Positions 60,087 to 64,000 of a DNA stretch of 64,000 nucleotides are shown here, piece by piece. This DNA is from Dirofilaria immitis. Taxonomy: Eukaryota > Nematoda > Chromadorea > Rhabditida > Onchocercidae. The notes beneath the pieces are model-generated. The model was not told the origin of the DNA, made no database searches, and saw only the letters and a list, made by a program, of their open reading frames with translations. The DNA lies in assembly GCA_024305405.1 (NCBI GenBank), contig JAKNDB010000068.1, positions 1,482,501 through 1,546,500 of the forward strand, read 5' to 3'. Each line of letters begins with the position of its first letter. Position 1 is the stretch's first letter. The translations under genes were made by a program, and so were the position numbers.

Positions 60087-60717
60087 ATATTTATTGATCA
60101 AAACGGTTTTTTATTTGTTTATCATTCTCGATAAAATTTATTTTCAAAATACCAATTTTTAAAAATGAGAAATTATTTTAATAAATAAAAAATTAACAAA
60201 TATTTTTTTCTCAACATTTGCTAAAAATAAAACATTATATTACATTGTTTTATTTTTTTGGCGATACAAAAAACAATTGATGATAAAGCAAAATTCCAAG
60301 AAAGAAAAAAAAGTGATAAGAAATCAATAAATTTGTTTTAAAAAAAAAAGAAAAAGAAGAAAAATTATTTCGAAAGAATAAAAATAAAATGATAAGAAAT
60401 AAAAATAATTTGATAAGAAGAAAAAATTAAAATGATTATATAAGAAAAAAATAATAAATAAAATAATTAAAATTATTATCTTTTAATACAATAATATTTA
60501 TACATTTGCTAGTACAATAATTTTTCATTTCGTTATCGTATCATATCATATCATATTATATTATACCGTATCCTATCGTATCCATTAATTTAGTTTGTCA
60601 TCATTTCTATCATTTTCACTGAAATAAGCAAATAAAATTATTTCAATCAATCATTTGTAAAAAAGAAAAAAAAAACGAAGAAATAAATCGTATGTGAGAT
60701 TTTTGTATAATTTAACC

Positions 60718-61956
60718 TTTTTTGAAGTTCAACTCCTTCTTGCGATTCTTTTAGCAATGCTTGCGATGGTAAATTTGATGAATCCATTTGTTCCATTATA
60801 TTTGATGCTTTATCTTTTAAACTTATTGCAGCATCCGATATTTTACGCTTAATTATTCCAGCTTAAAGTTTAAAATATGACTATTATGCAATGAAACAGG
60901 CAACCAAATACTAACTAGTAGGAGCCCCTCAATATGAACCTTTGATAACCAAAAAGCAACCAGATACTAGTAGATGGAGCATTAACATGAGCCTTAGATA
61001 AAGCATAAATCTTAAGCTAACCAAAATACTAATAGGAGCCTCAATATGAACCCTTAGACAATCAATGAGACGTCAATATGAGCCTTAGGCAACTAAATTT
61101 TTTTTTTTTGCAAAAGATTAGCAAAACGAAATAAAATTTTCAAAAATATTTTTCCGATTTTCTTTGTTTTCTTTTCACTTTTACTTCTTATTTTTTCATA
61201 GCGAAAGAGAAGATACTTTTTTTTTATTGTAGAAAAATTTTTTCATACAATCTTTCGTTCTTCTTTTTAAATTTATTAATTTTAAATATAATTTTTATTG
61301 TAATCTTTAATTTTGGAAAAACGAATTACATTAAGTTGCATTATTATTTGCAAAAAAAAAAAACATTCACTAATTATAATATATTAGCAATTTAATTCAG
61401 AAGGAATTTTTTCTAAATTTTAACTAATAATTCGAAATGAAAGTTAAAACGAATAAAAATATATTTTGTTTTTTTTTCATATATAATTTAATTTCAAGAA
61501 ATGAATAAAATAAACTTACTTGCTGTACAAGCAACTTCCTTTGCTTTTGTTGCAGCTTCATCAACTGCATCCTTGAAATAAAAAAAAAAAAAAGTGAAAA
61601 CTTAAATTTAAATTTAAAAATCAGATATCAAAAAATATATTTTGGAAAATTTTTTAATGAATTAATAAACGAGTTAAACATGAAATTAAATTTTTGCTAA
61701 AAATAATCGAAATATAATTAATCTCAATTATATGTATATATATTAATTTTAGTATGTAGTTTTATCAAAATTCTTTTAACTTCGTGGAATCAATTAAATG
61801 CCATTAATTATAAGCATGAAAATATGAAGAAAAAAATTTATAAAATAAAATAATTTAATTATTTAAGTAAAAATAAAGATGGAAAAAAAGAAAAAAAAAA
61901 GTAGGGCGAGAAGAATAACTAACCGGATATAAATTGAAAGTATTAATTGTTCCCAT
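60718..61956 (-). CDS. Small Ala/Lys-rich helical protein of unknown family, partial gene model
   Basis: Well-supported exons: 61573-61520 (acceptor TTTCAAG, DAVDEAATKAKEVACTA, donor A|GTAAGT) and 60863-60718 (acceptor CTTTAAG, GIIKRKISDAAISLKDKASN, SNLPSQALLKESQEGVELQK, donor AG|GTTAAA), in matching phase 1. A possible first exon is 61956-61924, MGTINTFNLYP before donor GTTAGT, which joins in phase 0. The A-x-x-K pattern resembles amphipathic helices of LEA-like or coiled-coil proteins, but this is only composition. The 3' end, phase 2 after 60718, was not found with confidence; a frame after TACCCAG at about 60023 (SYCKMIGGTFSTTMHSLFLL) fits the phase but is weak. Confidence 0.6.
60890..61090. 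repeat. Degenerate tandem repeat in intron
   Basis: Four to five diverged copies of a unit with CAACCAAATACTAATAGGAG followed by CCTCAATATGAACCTTAGA. Its G+C is clearly above the surroundings. Confidence 0.75.
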
Positions 61957-62011
61957 TAAATCAGATTTTTGATTTTATTTTTTTGTAATTTATAATTACG
62001 TATGAAATTAC

Positions 62012-62065
62012 TTCAAATATCGATTTTCCAATCCGAATATCGTTTCTAACCAATCTACCAGCAAT
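62012..62065 (-). other. Possible upstream exon of the Ala/Lys-rich gene
   Basis: The minus strand reads IAGRLVRNDIRIGKSIFE and reaches a donor GAA|GTAATT in phase 0, which would join smoothly to DAVDEAATKAKE. A TAA directly upstream and the lack of a clean acceptor leave it unproven; another frame of the same stretch reads KLLVDWLETIFGLENRYLK. Confidence 0.35.
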
Positions 62066-62154
62066 TTATTTCTTTAAAAATAAAAGTGTAACAATAAATG
62101 AATGAATCATTATCAGAAATGTAGAGAAAAAAACCGACAAATATTTTATATTCT

Positions 62155-62510
62155 AAAAATGTTAAATGTAAATTTAAAATATATTATTTATAAAATGATA
62201 ATTTTAAATATCAAAATGTTAAATGTAAATTTAAAATATATTATTTATAAAATGATAATTTTAAATATCAAAATGTTAAATGTAAATTTAAAATATATTA
62301 TCTATAAAATGATAATTTTAAATATCAAAATGTTAAATGTAAATTTAAAATATATTATTTATAAAATGATAATTTTAAATATCAAAATGTTAAATGTAAA
62401 TTTAAAATATATTATCTATAAAATGATAATTTTAAATATCAAAATGTTAAATGTAAATTTAAAATATATTATTTATAAAATGATAATTTTAAATATCAAA
62501 ATATTAATTA
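62155..62510. repeat. 57-bp tandem array, six copies
   Basis: Unit AATGTTAAATGTAAATTTAA, AATATATTATTTATAAAATG, ATAATTTTAAATATCAA. Copies differ only at TTATTTAT/TTATCTAT, alternating. Since 57 is a multiple of three, a frame stays open over all copies (19-residue period). I regard that as a by-product. Confidence 0.97.
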
Positions 62511-64000
62511 ATCAAAATGAATTCAAATTTAAATTAAAGTTTTAAATTACGAAGAAGAAAAAGAAGAAAATTTGCACACATATTTGAATGTATGTAAATT
62601 AAATTTTAAATGTTTAAAACATCATGTCGAACAAATGAATAATTAATATCAGGGATAAAAATCAAATTGAAATGCACTCGAGAACCGGCTTTTGAAAAAA
62701 AATTTTTCAATTTATCTTAAAACAAAACAAAACAGTCCTTTAAAAATCTTGATGTCATAAATGATAAGCAGTAACCTGTTTTTAATGCATATGAAATCTT
62801 AATTTCAAATATCAAAAGCATCATGCAGACGAATGATTGCATTTCGAGATAAAAATCAAAAATGAAATGAATTCTCGAGGAAATGAAGAGACAAATTAGA
62901 TCGAAAATTTTTCAACATTTCAACATAAATCTTTAAAATTTAATTTTATAAATATTTAAATGTCATATTTCAAACATATAAATTTCATTTTAAATATTGA
63001 AATTTGATGCAAAGCAATATTGCACTTCAAATATAAAGAAAGTCAAATTAAATGAATTTTTGATGAAGAAAACGAAGAGATTGATAAAAAAAAATGAATT
63101 AGAAAGTTCAATTATCGAAATAATCTAAAAATTTCCGTATTTTTCTGCTTAATAATATAATTGAAGATTTTTAAAAACAGTATTCTCGAATAATAATTGA
63201 TAAAATGATAAAAAATTGATAAAAACCGAAGATTTTTCACATTTTCCTACCTAATAATGCAATTGAATGAATGAAGTAAAGGAAATTCTCGAATAATATT
63301 ACTTTGATTAACATTGATAAAATGATAAAAGTGGATAAATTTTTATTTTGAAAAATTTGAAAAAAAAATGTGTCATTTCATGCTAATTTGAAAATATTTG
63401 CAAAATTTTAAATGTTTATTTTTGAATGTTTCCAATTTTTGGAATAGAATTATAGCAAATTTGTTGTATAAATGAAATTCAACGAAATGTTTATATTTTT
63501 AACAATTAATAATAAAAATAAAATGAAAAAAAAATAAAATCCAAATCTAAATCAAACATTATTTAGCAACAATGATTTAATGAGAAACAACGTTTGATTC
63601 TTCTGATCACAATGATCAGACAATGTTAAGATTTTGATCAACAACAATCCAATAATGTTAAATTGTGCTGATCAACAATGATCAAACAGAAATAACGACA
63701 GATTCCGATCAAATGCAAAGTGTGTAATGAATTTAATAAATTTTTGTTCAATTTGAAGTCATTCAAAACAAAAAACATTCATTCATCAATACGGAAATAG
63801 AAGATGAAATGTAGAGATGGAAAAGAAAAAAAGATTCCAATGAATTAAGTAATGATGAATGATTAAAAATATTTTCAAAATAACCTTTGCATGATAGTTT
63901 TGTTTAGTTCATTTTAAAATCGATAACAATAGTAATCTTTGATTTTCAATTTACGATTTTTAACCTTAACAAATGCTTAATTTATAAATAATCATTCTAA
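62511..64000. other. No gene seen
   Basis: A/T-rich DNA with no supported exon. Around 63560-63720 a loose repeat of GATCAACAATGATCA, CAATGTTA- and TCCGATCA-like words occurs. Confidence 0.5.

Larger units (their letters stand above)
57464..60717. other. Spacer between convergent Tyr-rich and Ala/Lys-rich genes
   Basis: Mostly A/T runs. Apart from the alternative exons at 58248-58600 it holds a self-complementary AAAGTGAAAAATTTTTCACTTT at about 59562-59583 and a more complex patch at 59830-60090 (see findings). Confidence 0.5.

Noticed and set aside
62102..62545. 147-residue frame with 19-residue repeats
   Set aside because: Only Leu/Ile/Asn/Lys/Tyr codons from an A/T-rich 57-bp array, no signal of selection.

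Overview
Eukaryotic, very AT-rich DNA (roughly four A/T per G/C by eye) with many short exons, introns of a few hundred bases to several kb, GT..AG splice sites and dense microsatellites and minisatellites. The gene content points to a parasitic-type nematode, most likely a filarial or other spirurid worm: a secreted ShKT-domain protein and a PLC-like (PRIP / pll-1) gene with many small exons. I see no bacterial operons, rRNA, tRNA, CRISPR array or intact transposon. The species is an inference from style, not proven.

Layout. (1) 1-1038, plus strand: 3' part of a gene for an acidic-repeat protein carrying two ShKT domains. (2) 4194-22335, minus strand: a complete 26-exon gene for a phospholipase C-like protein with PH, EF-hand, X, Y and C2 domains and the PRIP-specific C-terminal region. 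It was assembled by phase-matching every exon and gives about 1065 residues. The catalytic histidine motif of the X box reads S-Y-N-T instead of S-H-N-T, so it is probably a non-catalytic scaffold. (3) 22.4-50.6 kb: a 28-kb gene-poor stretch of A/T runs and tandem arrays, with only a few weak exon-like islands. (4) 50604-57463, plus strand: five exons of a Tyr/Arg-rich protein I do not recognise, with possible alternative 3' exons at 58248-58600. (5) 60718-61956, minus strand: two or three exons of a small Ala/Lys-rich helical protein, unrecognised. (6) 62.1-64 kb: a 57-bp tandem array and A/T-rich DNA.

Most striking overall: the pll-1 reading frame is interrupted at five places, and every break is repaired by one extra base in an A/T homopolymer of 3-5 nt. 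The same holds for the last ShKT exon (which would regain its sixth cysteine) and for an orphan exon near 21.4 kb. Splice sites and flanking residues are intact. This looks like uncorrected long-read homopolymer deletions rather than gene decay, and it will defeat automatic gene prediction here. The genes do not form an obvious functional unit; they are separate neighbours with long spacers.
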